64,000 bases of DNA from Lineus longissimus (Eukaryota > Nemertea > Pilidiophora > Heteronemertea > Lineidae), in the NCBI RefSeq assembly GCF_910592395.1, contig NC_088309.1, positions 13,334,599 through 13,398,598 of the forward strand, written 5' to 3'. The translations under genes and the position numbers were made by a program. How positions within the stretch are numbered: position 1 is the stretch's first letter; each line of letters starts with the position of its first letter. Below the pieces are notes generated by a model, which searched no databases, had not been told where the DNA came from, and saw only the letters and a program-made list of their open reading frames with translations. Positions 12,002 to 25,162 of the stretch are shown here, one piece after another.

Positions 12002-14050
12002 CAAGCCTATAGGCGAATATGGGTCGTCGCGTTGATGCCAGAACGTCCCCAAAGTTTGGAAATGTTGTTCTTAATTCCTCCGGGTTGGGGTACCTATGGC
12101 TTGATCAAATGAATATTAATGTGGATAACTGGAAAATATTATACTCTAATGCCCAGTAAACGATTAGAGATATTTGTCAACATGAAATTTTTGGTGAAAT
12201 CGCAACAAATAAAAAACTCGATGTATAGTAATCTTATGTTTTCATTTGAACTTCAAACATATTTAAATGATATTAAATCAGTGAAACACAGGGCTTGTAT
12301 CACAAAATTAATGCTGGAAGCCCATTGTCTAAGAATCAAAACTGGGAGACACTGTAGTCTAAGAAAGTGTGAGGTTTGCAAGTCAGGGGAGGTTGAGGAT
12401 GATTTTCACTTCCTTGCGGTGTGCCCTAAATATGCGTCAAAACAGCAAAACTCATTGCAGTTGTAATAGAAGTGATCTCCATTTTCTGTCTCTGTCGGAT
12501 CTGACTACAATTTTTCTGAAAAATCCTTCACCTCCCTCTGCTGCGATTATCAACGAGTTCTTTAAACTGCGTAACTCTATATTGTCCTGATTTCCATTAT
12601 TATGTTTTTGTCTTTAAATATTTGTGATCTTATTTTGTATACCCTGTAACTTTATATTGTATATTTTGTAATTAGTTTATGTAACCGTTGGCCCCTAGTG
12701 GGCGTTTTATAGTCTGGGCTCCTGACCTCACTCTCGCTGTCGTAGGTCAGGCAATAACAAAAATCTATAAATAGAACAATAGCTTAAACCACCATTTCCA
12801 CAAAAATTCTTATGCCTAATTTTTTTTAATATTATAAACAACCTATCCTGCAAAAACCAACGCAATCGGTCAAGGTTTAGCGTCCCAAATCGTTCTTTTG
12901 CGAAAATGACAATATCGCTAAAAGTGACGTCATTATATGGGGAAACCCCTTTGTCTGAAACATAAAATAACCGTAATCGCGCATTTTAAGAGTAATTCCG
13001 GTATTTCTACAGTGTAGAATGATGTGTTCAATAATAGTGCATAATCCTAGGACAGATACAGCGCTCAATTCGACCGTAAAACGATAATTGGCTCGGGAAA
13101 TTACAACAATGGCTGAATCTAAAAATAACACTCCTCTTTTCTGCCGTGTTATTTGTAGACGGTTGTTGTTACCTGACCCGTTCCTAAACCCTACCAAAAG
13201 CCTGGAGATCGAGGTCAGAGAACCAGACTATTTAGCGTTTTAGAGTAATAAAGAATTTGAATTTGAATTTTTCCACCGCTGTACCTTATTATCATAATTA
13301 TGCCCACGTGATTAGCTGCTCGGTATTGACGAGCAAGTGACAGTCCTCATTTGCATGTACATTAATGTCATTATTATGGCTGACGTGATCCTGTAAAGTT
13401 GTGCGTAATTTCTAATTTCTCGGCAAATACTTGATTGATTTCGTTGAAATTTGAGAGTATTACAGATTAGATTACTGCTTACATTGGGTCTTCGTAGTTT
13501 CTTCATACATCATCGATAAAGACACGTAGCTTTGTGAAGAAACTCACCATACTGCTCGCTGGCCAGCACAACATTCCTGCATGCTGCGTATACACGCTCA
13601 TCAATTTTGAGCTCCCAATTAATAATTTTATTCATTTCGCATTTTACATGAGACGAAGGACTTAATGAACAAGATAACGAACTTTAATGAAAACTTAAGT
13701 TTTATTACAATAGGACAAATACTGGCAACGCAATTTGCATTTCAATTCAACAACTGCCGAGCATCCTAGGGCTAAAACTATCTTCATTCATAGTCAATCT
13801 CGCCATTTAGCTAAACGGACCTGAATCAAATCGATTCAGCGTCTACACTTTTACTCCGATTTGTCTCAAAATTGGTGACAAAGAGGCTGAATGTACTGCA
13901 AACAATTCCTCGGAACCAAATTTAAAAAAAATGATTTTAAAGATATTTTTTAGTGTAAAATGCCCGTTGCTAGGCATGGTTGCTAGGCACATGCTGCCAC
14001 AAACATAATGACAGAACCTGACAATAAGGGTCTGCTCTCGCGACGACCAA
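12002..14050 (+). mobile_element. Family-3 element, copy A (2,049 bp)
   Basis: The left end is CAAGCCTATAGGCG, containing the 10-bp palindrome GCCTATAGGC. A subterminal GGGTCGTCGCG is matched by CGCGACGACC before the right end (CCAA). The flanks are A and T with no duplication. Copy B (36860-38908) has the same length and only about 15 substitutions and a few indels relative to this copy. The interior carries the 3' end of a LINE. The terminus design resembles families 1 and 2. A Helitron/Helentron-like non-autonomous origin is inferred; no transposition gene is present. Confidence 0.75.
12119..12590 (+). pseudogene. Non-LTR retrotransposon ORF2 C-terminus (zf-RVT-like), in family-3 copy A
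   Basis: The first frame (12119-12466) ends with a Cys/His cluster, CEVCKSGEVEDDFHFLAVCP, typical of the C-terminal zinc-binding region after the reverse transcriptase of LINEs. A frameshift near 12440 moves the coding into the next frame, which ends ELRNSILS-like at 12590. The sequence after that leads to an AATAAAGAATTTGAATTT tail near 13245-13270, a LINE-like 3' tail. Only the tail of the LINE is present: no reverse transcriptase or endonuclease domain. The same fragment is in copy B. Confidence 0.75.
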
Positions 14051-14256
14051 TAAATACTACTCAAGCATCGGCAAAGATTAGTGGTGATAGCTTAACTACC
14101 CTTGAGGAGGGGGGTACAAGAAACGAATTGATACTTGCATTAAAAGTGCCTTTTCAGCGTAATTCGCTTTCATATCGAGCGATTAAAAAATGCACTGGCC
14201 CTGTGCTGCAGCATCTTACTCTTATTCTTGGTCGCACGTATGCATGCATGCAATAG

Positions 14257-15144
14257 TAAGCGTGCATTACTATAGGCCTACTGCATGTGCATGTTTTCAT
14301 GCGAGTGACCGATAGATGAGCGGAGCGTTGCATCTCCTGATGTCTACTACAACTTTGCACAGACAAAATACACCATCATCATCATCAGATATCAATAACG
14401 ACCTAATATCATTAATGGGATGGATTCAGGATTGGTATGGCATTGACATTGGCATTGCCAGGCATTGGCATTGCATCGAATCGCGAATCAAGCGATTCAA
14501 AAGTCAAGTTTTTGCCATTATGTCGTTGACAGTGGCATTCAATTCACTTTCAACAATTCGCAAATATAAATCCCCCCATTTTTTAAACCCCGTCATAAAC
14601 CACGTACTTCCCATCCCAATATAGAATAATGTCAACAAAAACACGCCGTCACAGCGTGCACAATATTTTCAAAAACACATGCTTGCGCAAGAAAATTGCC
14701 GAGCCACCTCCCACCTCCGCTATCAACTAATCAGATGTCCTGTTCAAATGGTCCCCTCCATACGCGCATCATCCACCAATCAAAATCGACGTCACTAACG
14801 CCAGCATGCAAGATGGCGGCGCCCATATCTGAAGGAAAAATGCTGCTTTTTCACCTCGAGACAGCCATTTATTCACAAATAGCTCATCTTAGGACACCAT
14901 CGGGAAAAAAAAAGATTTACGCACACATCGGTAACTTAAACCAGTCTGGTGCAATCGCTGGCTGATATCGAGTACATCACCAGTCTGCACCATCTTGGTT
15001 TCCGAGAATTGGTTTAGCATTTTGGACGCCTGTACATCATGTACATGGTTACATAGTTCCGTTTTCAAGAAGTATCACACTCATGAAAAAAAGTGTTACT
15101 CGGAAATCTAAACCCACCATTACATTCCTCAATGTTTAATCTGC
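14257..15144. other. Helitron-1 upstream region without recognised gene
   Basis: There is no recognisable domain. Short inverted words occur (for example GAATCGC...GCGATTC near 14478-14500) and ATCATC runs near 14370. This is probably 5' non-coding or intron sequence of the accessory gene. Confidence 0.4.
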
Positions 15145-16070
15145 CTCCAGAACTGGTTTTAGTCAAAATTCTCGAAAGTTTATTTTGTACACAAAAATGA
15201 GTTTCACCAATGCATGTACTGTAGTAATTTTGGTTCAGCATTGAACAAAAGTCAAAAGGGGCAATATGACAAGGCCACCACTGCATTTAACTTCCTGTAT
15301 AGACAACCTTCACACCCTCTTGGTGCATACAGCTTAACATCCCTTCTTTATTCCAGCTCATTTATCAAGCCGTCCTACTGCTAACACCCACCACAATCCA
15401 ATCGCCTACCTCCAAGATAAAGATCAAGGTCAGTACATTGTGACAAACTTCATGAACAGAGTCCTATTTGCAGGTGGAGACCACAACACGACAACAAGCA
15501 CAGAACTCACTCAATCCCCAGTATTCCACTGCAACAGTAGTTGCAAGGAAGTCGTCTTGACACAAACGTAATCAAGCTTCATCTCCACCTCTGTCTCCAG
15601 AACTGGTTTTTGTCAAAATTATCGACGGTTTATTTTGTACACAAACGAGTTTCACCAATGCATGTAGTAATTTCGGTTCAGCATTGTATTCTCTGATAAC
15701 TGAGATGGTGCACACTGAATATTTGGGAACTTGAGGACAAAAGGGCCCTGACTAGGCCACGACTGCATTTAACTTCCTGTACAGACAACCTTCACACCCT
15801 CTTGGTGCATACAGCTTAACATCCCTTCTTCATTCCAGCTCATTTATCAAGCCGTCCTACTGCTAACGCCCAACACAATCCAATCGCCTACCTCCAAGAT
15901 AAAGATCAAGGTCAGTACATGGTGACAAACTTCATTAACATAGTCCTCCTATCAGCAGGTGGAGACCAAAACACAACGAGAAGCACGGAACTCACTCAAT
16001 CCCCAGTATTCCACAGCAACAGTAGTCGCAAGGAAGTCGTCTTGACACAAACGTTATCAAGCTTCATATC
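15145..16070 (+). repeat. Tandem duplication of about 450-480 bp including an exon
   Basis: Sequence from CTCCAGAACTGG at 15145 recurs from 15595 with a few percent divergence and one larger insertion. Each copy includes the same acceptor, 72-nt exon and donor of the accessory gene. It is a duplication inside Helitron-1 and is absent from the corresponding part of Helitron-2. Confidence 0.8.
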
Positions 16071-17386
16071 CATTCTAGTCAAGGATTTCAGCACTACTGC
16101 AGCCTACATCAAGACTACCTATCAATTCGGTGCAAACCGTTCCTTACTGCTGAGGGCTTTCATACACTTTCACAAACTTCACATGACAAACTCCTTCATT
16201 ATAAAGCTCAACATGTTCTTAGATCAACTTCATTTTGAAGCACCTCATCATAATATTTACATGCACAGCTCTCCCTATGTCCCGACTCTTACTCCTACCT
16301 TCCTATAACCAGCATCCCCAGCACAATTGCATTTCACAATTAACTGTCATAAATGATCTTTTCCTCTTGCAGATATGGCTTTCTTCATACCTCATCACAA
16401 CATCCTGATGTCCATCATCACAGACATCTCTGAAGCCCTGAATGCGTGGCTGCAGAATAGTGCCCACCTTGAGGTAAATCTGCGCCAGCACAACATAGCA
16501 GCCACTGAGACTGCAATGCAGGATTTACGACGACTTCCCCAATCAATCTTCACGCGCATAAGAGAACGTCTAGCTTCTCTCCGCATGTCAGTCCAAGCGA
16601 CAACAGCGTCAAATCTGCAAGAGGCTGACACCAGGCTATACAGTCTGGGAGACTACATGGCTAAAGAAGTCTCTTTAGTCCATGTTTATTTACTGGAAAG
16701 AAACGTCCCTCACTGTTTTGTGGTGCATGCGCCACAATGTCAGAAGCAAGCTGAACATTCTTAGAGAGAAGCTCACGGCACTCAAAACAGACCTGGCCAA
16801 ACAGTATCAATACGAAAAACTCACACGTAAACGCCTCTCTACAACAAAAGATACCACACCAGCAAAAAAATGGCATGCAACAACAACACCCGAGAAAGCC
16901 AACAAGACATGTCTTCAAACCTTTCCGCAACCGTCCACTTCAGCAACAAGATGGACCAGTACCCCAAAGAAAGTCACCACTACAGAGGCCCCTAACCCCA
17001 CCTCCCCTTCCGATGATGATCTTTTTGAAGGCTTGGATGACAGCACCCTGTCCCAGATGGACGAGACATGTTGCATAGATGACCAAGCAAAAACTGAACA
17101 ATCCAAACCTACAGTTGACAATAACCGCGCCACCACCCCTGACATAAAGCAAGAAAATCAACGCGAGGACACAACTCATTCCGCTGAACACGCAGCCCAG
17201 CCACTTGACTCTACTCCACTTTTGCCCCAGGGAGACACCACCAATGATTTTAACAACAATGATCAATACGCCACAGACAACCCAGATGATCACAAACAGG
17301 ATGACCTCCCCTTGGAAGACAATGCAGATGACGATGCAAAAGATGGGCTCAACTTAGCCGCTGCACTTAAATTCCTTGATGCCTAA
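15357..17386 (+). pseudogene. Helitron-1 accessory gene (coiled coil plus acidic tail), multi-exon
   Basis: I do not recognise this protein. The exons I can support are two duplicated 72-nt exons (15357-15428 and 15839-15910, each between CCAG and GTCAGT) and an exon opening at 16373 after a TTGCAG acceptor. The phase fits, so the third exon reads through ATGGCTTTCTTC. Its first part is helical (DISEALNAWLQ, then EVNLRQHN and LPQ). After a one-base shift around 16690-16740 the frame continues as a coiled coil (KLNILREKLTALKTDLAKQY), a Thr/Pro/Ser-rich middle and a very acidic end closing at 17386. Helitron-2 has a related gene in the same place (35107-36613). A role in transposition is plausible but unproven. 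Confidence 0.6.
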
Positions 17387-17653
17387 TATTGTACCAACCA
17401 AGTCATGATAGTTTCATAAATCACTCGGGGCCATTCGTATAACCATGAAAGCCATATATCATACAGGGTGACCCAACAAAAACAGAACTCATGAAGATTT
17501 CATTAAATCCTACAATACAAGTCTGCGTGCCATATTCCCCCAAATTTTCAGTTCTCTTGGTCGCTTTCCATGTTCTTTCAAAAATATGTTCCAAATGGCC
17601 TGCACGTCATTGGACGACAAGTTGCATATGTCGCACAAAATTTTCCATCACTG

Positions 17654-17844
17654 ACACTCAATCCTCTTCTCCCCTCACTTTTATAGATTGCTACCCATGG
17701 TCATCTGAAGGCAGCAAATGACTTATATGCAAAGCAACCAAGATAACTTACACTCAATCCTCTTCTCCCCTCACTTTTATAGATTGCTACCCATGGTCAT
17801 CTGAAGGCAGCAAATGACTTATATGCAAAGCAACCAAGATAACT
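17654..17844 (+). repeat. Two perfect tandem copies of about 95 bp
   Basis: The block starting ACACTCAATCC at 17654 recurs at 17750 with no mismatch that I can find, giving a 96-bp period. It lies between the accessory and Rep-helicase genes. Perfect identity implies a recent duplication or an assembly artefact. Confidence 0.85.
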
Positions 17845-17951
17845 GAAACTTTGGGCAACGATCGTACACAGACTGAAGTTTAAGTCCAGGAAATTTTTGG
17901 GTCATTTTACGTTACCATGTAATCAACATCCTCATCGTGGTCGTACACTGT

Positions 17952-17960
17952 TATATATTT
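17952..17960 (+). promoter_or_regulatory. Possible TATA box upstream of Helitron-1 Rep-helicase
   Basis: TATATATTT sits about 420 bases before the Rep-helicase start. Position and composition are suggestive only, and such words are frequent in this AT-rich sequence. Confidence 0.2.
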
Positions 17961-18374
17961 AAACGCTTGAACCTGTGTGGTTGGTGTAGTGTGTTAAGTG
18001 TTACTGTCACCGTCTGTCGGCACACGACCACAGTTCTTTCCGCACTAACTATTATCCCGAATTGAAAAAGATAAAACAACTCTGCCACTCCATTGCCTTT
18101 GGACATTTGCAAGCACCACCTTTTCATCAGATTGTATCATAGATATAACAAATACATGTCTCTTGATATCTTTATGAATGTATCCAACATTGTCATTACA
18201 GTACTTGCAGAGACTTTCAATTCACTCCTGGTACACATTAAGCCCAATCTCACTACTTCAAAAAAGGAAATAACCATGCTGAACTTTTCACTACCTGACC
18301 CATTACAATTGAATAATAACCACAGTTCTTCCTATTTCCAGGTATAGCACCACTGCTCTCACAAGTATCACATC

Positions 18375-21300
18375 ATGCCAAAAAGAAGCCGTTCCCTATG
18401 TCGCGTTACAAGGCAAACAAAGAGGCTGTGCGATGAACGCAACACCACCCCAACAAACCGTGCAACACAAAATGAAGACAGCAACACGACAACAACTTTC
18501 GTTATTACTACTGAGGATCCCACCACCCCAACAGTGCCATCAACTACACCACCTCCCTTAATTCCAGCTGCATCACCAAGAACTCAAAGGCGAAATCGTC
18601 ACGCCCCTAACAATCTTCCAACTTCATACAGAATTGCCAATGCAAGTACAGTCACAGACTTTCAAGAACATTCTATCATAGATGCTAACCTGTTTCATTC
18701 ATGTGGTAAAATGAATCATATATGTGACCACTGCAGTGCTAAGCTTTGGCCCCATGAGTTGCCGTCTCTGTGTTGCCAAAATGGCAAAACCGTACTTGAT
18801 CCGCTTCCTGCTCCACCACCACAAATTGCCACATTATTTCTACAGTCTAACCATTTCCAAACAAACATACGTGCATACAACAATGCCCTCTCCTTGGCTT
18901 CTATTGGTTGTAAAGAGGTACGCAGTCCTGGCTTCAGCCCAACAGTCAAAATTCAAGGCAAACTCTACCACAGCATTGGCTCTTTACTTCCAGAACACAG
19001 TGATGAAACTCCAAAGTTTGCACAGCTATACTTTTATGATACTGACCATGAACTTCAGAACCGCTTACAGCATGCACCATCTCTAGACTCAGATATATTA
19101 CAAACAGCCCAGCAGTGTCTCCGAAACACCAATTCCTATGTTGCATCATTCAAAGCAGCCATAGAATTAACCTCTTCCCTTCCAGATCCACAGGACATTA
19201 CTATCATACTACATGCTGACAGCAGACTCAAGCCATCAGAGGCTCACACCCGCCAGCACAATTTGCCAACAAATTCAGAAGTTTCTGCTTTAATTCCAGG
19301 AGATGTCGGTGGATCTCTGGACGTCATACTACATTGCGGCGAAGGAGGCCTGCAAAGAATCAGCCCACAGCATCGTTCTTATGACCCCCTGCACTGTATA
19401 CTATTTTTCCCCCATGGTACTGATGGTTGGCAACTTGGTTTGCAACAAAGTAATGGTCGCACGCTAACAGCAACTGCTTTCTACTCTTACAGACTTCAGG
19501 TTAGAGATGTCACCAGTACAATTATGCGAGGACGCCGCCTCCTTCAACAATATGCAGTTGATCAATGGGCCAAAATCATGAACTCAAGACTACAATGGGT
19601 TAGACAAAAATCAGAAATCGATTCGTGCAGAAAATTACCGAGGCCTTCTGGATGCTGTTCAAGCAGGTGATACCAACAACCCAGGACGAAAACTTATCTT
19701 ACCACCTACCATCTACGGCTCACCAAGGTTTTACTCTGAAGCCTTTCAAAACGCCATGGCCATTGTTCGTCGCCTAGGCAAACCCGACTTCTTCATAACC
19801 TTCACTACAAATCCGAAATGGCCAGAAATCCAAGCTGAACATCATGAAGGAGAAAAAACCCAAGATCGACCAGACCTTTGTGCACGAGTCTTCAAGATGA
19901 AGTACGATGCTCTCTTGAAAGATCTTCTAAAACAACATGTCATGGGTAAAGTGCAAGCCCACACAGCCACTATTGAATGGCAGAAATGCGGCCTCACCCA
20001 CGCACACATACTCCTGATTATGCAACCAGACGATAAGCCCAAATCTCCAGAGAAGATAGACACCATCGTCAGTTCCGAATTACGAGACAGCCTCTCCAAT
20101 CCTCAACTCCACAAAGTCATAACTGTCAATAACATTCACGGACCCTGCGGTCCAGTCAACATGCACAGCCCATGCATGAATGGTACTGGTATGGAGAGAA
20201 AGTGCAGCAAAAACTTTCCAAAAGACTACATTGATGCAACAACAGTCACAGATGACAGTTACCCCAAGTACAAACATCGTTCTCCAACTCAAGGTGGTTA
20301 CAACCATACACTACAGATCCATGGTGAAGAGTACACTGTTGACAATTTCTTTGTTGTACCATACAACCCTTACCTTTCCCTACGCTATTCAGCCCACATC
20401 AATGTTGAAGTAGTCCACTCCATCCAAGCTGTAAAATACCTCTACAAATACATAACGAAAGGTCAAGATCGTGTTATGCTACAACTGACTGATGGGACAA
20501 CTGTTCATGATGAGATAGAAACATACCTAAACACCAGATACATCTCTGCAAGTGAGGCCTTTTGGAGAATATACAACTTCCCCCTACACCAAAAATACCC
20601 TCCAGTCGAAAAACTGCCCTGCCACTTGCCAGGAGAACAAGTTGTCCTATTTGAACCCGACGCTGCTGCAAACACCATTCAAAATGGTCCGCCTATCACG
20701 AAGTTGAGAGCCTTCTTCACTACAAATGCAACTGATAAGGAAGCTAAAAACATCACCTACCCAGACTTCCCACGCTATTTCACTTGGAATGCCTCAAAAA
20801 AAGCCTGGCAACGACAAAAACGAATCTGAACTGTACTACCTACGCATGTTGCTGCACCATAAACCAGGACCATGCAGCTACGAAGATATTCGTACAATAG
20901 ATGGCACACTGTGCCCCACCTTTCGAGATACCTGCAACAAACTAGGCCTCATATCTGATGACAATGAAATCAACCTCGCAATGACTGAAGTCTCCTCCAT
21001 CAAATTTGGAAATCAACTACGCTATTTCTTCACCACACTTCTGATGTACTGTCGACCAGCAGATCCACCAGCATTCTGGGCAAAATGGCAAGTTGAACTA
21101 TCCCAAGACTTCCTGCACCGGGACAAACTGCAGATACCAAACGATGCCATCTTAAACGAGGTTCTCCTGTACCTGCAAAGAATTTTAGATCAAGACAACC
21201 TGGACCTGAATAGGGATTTCAACCTGCCTTCTCCAGACCTAAGTCTTCTACAGACTGCAACAACCCCGCGAGTTATCCAGGAAGAAACAGATTTTGATAC

Positions 21301-22717
21301 CACGTCACTAACAGAATCCTTACCTATGCAAATAAGCTCCCTCAATAACGACCAACAAGTTGTATATCAAGCAATACTAGAAAGTGTCAACAATAATAGC
21401 GGCAAAATGTTCTGCCTCAATGCAAGTGGTGGTACAGGCAAAACCTATGTCCTCAACATTCTTTTGAACACAGTAAGAGCAAATAAGGACATCGCCCTGG
21501 CAACAGCGCTGTCAGGCATAGCAGTGACGCTCCTGCACAGTGGCAGAACACTTCACTCCCGTTGCAAAGTCCCTATCAACATTCAAGAACATTCCACTTG
21601 CAATATTACTACCAGAGATGCCACAGCTGAACTCCTTCGCCGTGCAAACCTGCTTATCATTGACGAAGTCTCCATGGGCCACCGCTACATATTCGAATGC
21701 ATAGATCAATCACTTCAAGACATACGAGGCAACCCAAGCCACTTCGGCGGACTCACAGTAGTGTTTGCTGGAGACTGGAAACAGATACTACCGGTTGTAC
21801 GACGCGGCAGCAGGCCACAAATAGTCAATGCCTGCCTAAAGAAATCCGAAATTTGGCAATACGTTCACATGCTGAACCTAACGCAGAATATGCGCACAAG
21901 CTCAGATGAGGAGGACTTTGCTGCATACCTCATGACCATTGGTAATGGTCTGGAAAGCACACACCCACATGTAGGTCCAAATAAGATTCTTATCCCAGAT
22001 GACCTAGCCTTAAATGCTGACAGCATACAAGATCTCACACACTTTGTCTTCAACAACCTTACTGAGCACTATACCAACCCAGAGTCGATGGCGTCTAGAG
22101 CAATTATAGCCCCAACCAACAAAGCTGTCGAAGAAGTCAACGCCAATGTCATTCACAACTTCCCTGGCCAGCTAACAGAATATCGAAGCTGCGACACCCT
22201 CCTGGAAGATGACCACCAATACCCACTAGAGTTCATCAACAGCCTAAACCCTTCAGGACTACCACCGCACAAACTCAACTCGAAAACCAACTGTACTATA
22301 ATGCTCTTAAGAAACTTCGACCCCATCAACGGCCACTGCAATGGCACAAGATATACTGTCCTCCACCTACACCCACATGTCATTGAAGCCGCCATAGCCA
22401 CAGGCACGCATGCTGGGAAGAAACCTTTCATACCCCGGATACCATAAGTACCCAGTGAAGACCTCTTCCCTTTTCGAATGCAGAGACGGCAGTTTCCTAT
22501 CAAACTTGCTTTTGCAATTACTGCAAACAAATCTCAAGGCCAAACTCTACAGCGAATAGGCATTTACCTCCCACAAGATATGTTCTCCCACGGACAATTG
22601 TACGTGGCAATGAGCCGTGTAGGAAGAAGACAAAACATCAAAATACTTGCCAAAGACGCAAACAACAACAAAACCAACTATACCAGTAACGTCGTCTACC
22701 ACGAAGTCTTACAGTGA
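18375..22717 (+). pseudogene. Helitron-1 Rep-helicase (RepHel), broken
   Basis: This is the rolling-circle transposase of a Helitron: HuH endonuclease fused to a Pif1-type helicase. The N-terminal part (18375 on, MPKRSRS) has a basic start and a Cys/His cluster (CDHCSAKLW...CC). The Rep part (19756-20829) shows HAH (QKCGLTHAHILL) and the Tyr pair in VKYLYKYITKG. The helicase (from 20726) has ASGGTGKT, LIIDEVSM, GDWKQILPVV and LTQNMRT, and after a stop at 22445-22447 the KSQGQTL and HGQLYVAMSRV motifs up to 22717. Breaks: one extra A in the A5 run at 19606-19610, a small out-of-frame deletion near 20820, and the in-frame TAA. The usual KRGLPH before the second His is KCGLTH, so Rep activity is also doubtful. 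Confidence 0.92.
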
Positions 22718-25158
22718 ATAACCTACCCAGGCTCCACAGCAACTACCAAATCCTACCACATCTTTTAGAAACGAGTCAATACACTACATGTACATGTATT
22801 TGTAACGTTTCTTTGCCCACACAAACCCCGTCCCACAACCCATACCATCAAAATTACCTAATACCATATCTTTCACTTTCAGACACCACCAGAAAATATC
22901 AGATCCATCTTTTCTTCTCTACCAACTTCAATAGCTTATGACAGTGTACTCTGTTTTCTTTGTTGTATATCATCAATCAGTACTCTCTATGTCCAAAACA
23001 CTGTCACCAAGGATCCCAGGAACAATATATTGCACTGCTCCCAAATAACCAATGGTTTTCATGGATTTCTCAATTCTTTCACATCCTTGAATTTCCTGCA
23101 AGACTGTTAATGGCTAATGATATATTTCAATCGCAGCACTGGTGTAATCATTGTATTTTCTTTGTTGTATATCATCAATTAGTACTCTCTTATGTCACAA
23201 AGTACATCTCAGGGAAGAATGTAATTTACAGTGAACATTTCTCCCAAAAGACCAGTGGCTTACGTGACCTTTGCAAAGATGACTTCTTACCACATGCTCT
23301 ATTCTATTGTAAATAACTCGCTATACCTGCATGTTTTAAATTCACACCTCAGGAACATTGGTACCACTCCTCCGCAGTTGATCACTATTTCACCAGGCTC
23401 TTTCAAGTTCCTATGATCTACTACATTCTGTTGTAAAGTCCGGTGCCACACTTATAGCCCAAGACAATTATAGCCTGTATAGTCAGTGTGCATTCAAGTG
23501 CACTGCCAGCACACCCCTACACTCAACAAACCTACTTCACAATATAAATTCACACCCCAAAAGGTTTTAATTGTGCTGGAGCTATGACGTACCACTTGAC
23601 GTTATATTATGTGCTCCGAAACAGTGTTGTCTCTACTTTCCTATCTTCGAATCTCGGTCAACTGTAAATACAGATTACAATTTCATTGTCTACAAGACTG
23701 TCGATGCCTAAGGTTATTCTTCATTCTCACGAAACCAGTCGACAGAGCTAAAAAAATAACAAATCCTTTTCATATTGTGTTCCAACAACCCCAATTTATT
23801 ATGACAGTGTTAAGAACTGTATTAGTTGTACCATACACCAAAATAACACAGCAGTCTCTAAGTACACACTACTGTCATCCTAATTGTCTTCACGAATCTC
23901 CAGTAGAACTTAGCAGCCAAAAAGATGTGCCTTGCCTTCAGGCCAAATCTCATGACAGTCTTTATTCTGTTGTATATAAACTGCCAATCTTTATTCTGTT
24001 GTATATAAACTGCCTATACTTGCATGTGTTCACACCTCAAGGACAAAGTAACCACTCCACTGAGGATCATGATTTTTTTACCCGCCTCTTTCAATAGTTC
24101 CTTTGTCATGATGTATTATATTTTGTTGTAGAATGTAAGGTAAGGAGGCACACTTATATCCCAACAAAATTATAGCCTGTATAGTGTACGTGCATACATG
24201 TGTGCCAGCACACCGCTTCACTCTATGGACTATAATAATGCTGGGACTATAACGCAACCCTTCTCCCTATGTACCTCACTGCACATATTTTCTCCACAAC
24301 AATGCTGTAACCACTGTTATCTTTGCATCACGCAAAAAAAAATGTAATTCCATACTGTTTTAATACTCGCCGCTCTGTAGACACACAACTCCTGCCAAAA
24401 TTCATTACCCAAGGGTACTACATTCATAGTCAAACCTGCTGCTGAAAATGTTAACATGAATTCTATGTCTACAACACTACTTATTAACTACCTCATATTG
24501 TGCCAAATGATATACAATGTATCTGCACATTGTTAATATTCATAAACATGTAGTTACAAGACACATAGCCAAATGATGCACTTACATGTCCAACCCAAAA
24601 TCTATTTCAGTCTTGCACAATACCTTATTCATTAGCCAAATTTTGATAACACTTGCAAGTGTTCATTTGTCCATGTTCCCATGCATTATTGTATTATCCG
24701 TATAGAACAGCCTTTCCTGCTGACAGCAAAGAACCTCTTTCAAATTTTAAATTCTTTATAGTCGTTGTTATTATTGTTGCTAATGTTGCAAGAACAATAG
24801 AATAAAAGTTTTATCTCCAAAATGACGTCCACCTTCTTTCTCAAAACAGTCCAACACAGGCATCATGACAAAAATGCTTCCTCCACGTCATGCAGCTCCT
24901 CCTCAAAAGACAGCAAATGAACCCCCAATGCTCAAAGGAACCCCTAATTAAGTCAAGGAGCATTCTCACGATGCCACCATTGTCTTTACAGTACAAAGTA
25001 TCAAGGATATTATCAACATGTCATCATAGCTGACACCCCCTTTCCAGGATCCTAATGCGAACAATGCCTTCCATCCCAAAGTCCACTTTCTAAACAATTC
25101 CACCACTATCAACAGAACACTCCCCTTTGAGGACAGCATTCACCAAACCTAGTATCTG
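22718..25158 (+). other. Helitron-1 3' non-coding region with diverged internal duplication
   Basis: No domain is found. Sequence around 23300-23530 resembles 23970-24230 (shared words include TTATAGCCTGTATAGT and TTCTGTTGTA), so the region holds a diverged duplication with an offset of about 0.7 kb. A shorter repeat, TTTCTTTGTTGTATATCATC, occurs at about 22956 and 23158. An AATAAA near 24800 could serve as a polyadenylation signal. Confidence 0.5.
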
Positions 25159-25162
25159 CTAG
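25159..25162 (+). terminator. Helitron-1 3' terminus CTAG
   Basis: CTAG here, followed by T, is the Helitron 3' end that restores the Harbinger-1 transposase frame when joined to 7927. Another CTAG ten bases upstream (25149-25152) is followed by the same five bases, TATCT, but using it would leave ten extra bases in the frame. Confidence 0.8.

Larger units (their letters stand above)
11724..14146. repeat. Foldback repeat interrupted by family-3 copy A
   Basis: The segment around 11724-11820 is an imperfect inverted copy of about 14052-14146; the best-preserved core is GCAAGTATCAATTCGT followed by a C-run and TCCTCAAGGG. Without the 2,049-bp insertion at 12002-14050 the arms would flank a loop of about 180 bp, so the original unit was a foldback element of roughly 375 bp. 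No target duplication is clear. Confidence 0.6.
7928..25162 (+). mobile_element. Helitron-1, complete by its ends, with nested elements
   Basis: The left end reads TCTATACTATAATGCG, matching the canonical Helitron 5' signature (TC, then an AT-rich start), and the right end is CTAG. The flanking bases are A (7927) and T (25163), the usual A/T target with no duplication. Deleting it restores an uninterrupted Harbinger transposase frame. The interior holds Harbinger-2, a foldback repeat, family-3 copy A, a duplicated exon, an accessory gene and a Rep-helicase gene. The 3' hairpin expected about 11 bases before CTAG is weak here, unlike in Helitron-2. Confidence 0.85.

Noticed and set aside
14008-14256. 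82-codon frame across the right end of family-3 copy A
   Set aside because: It spans an insertion junction, so it cannot be an ancestral gene.
22718-24097. Frames of 60-162 codons after RepHel as extra Helitron genes
   Set aside because: They lie in a diverged duplicated AT-rich region; the paired copies do not keep the frame.
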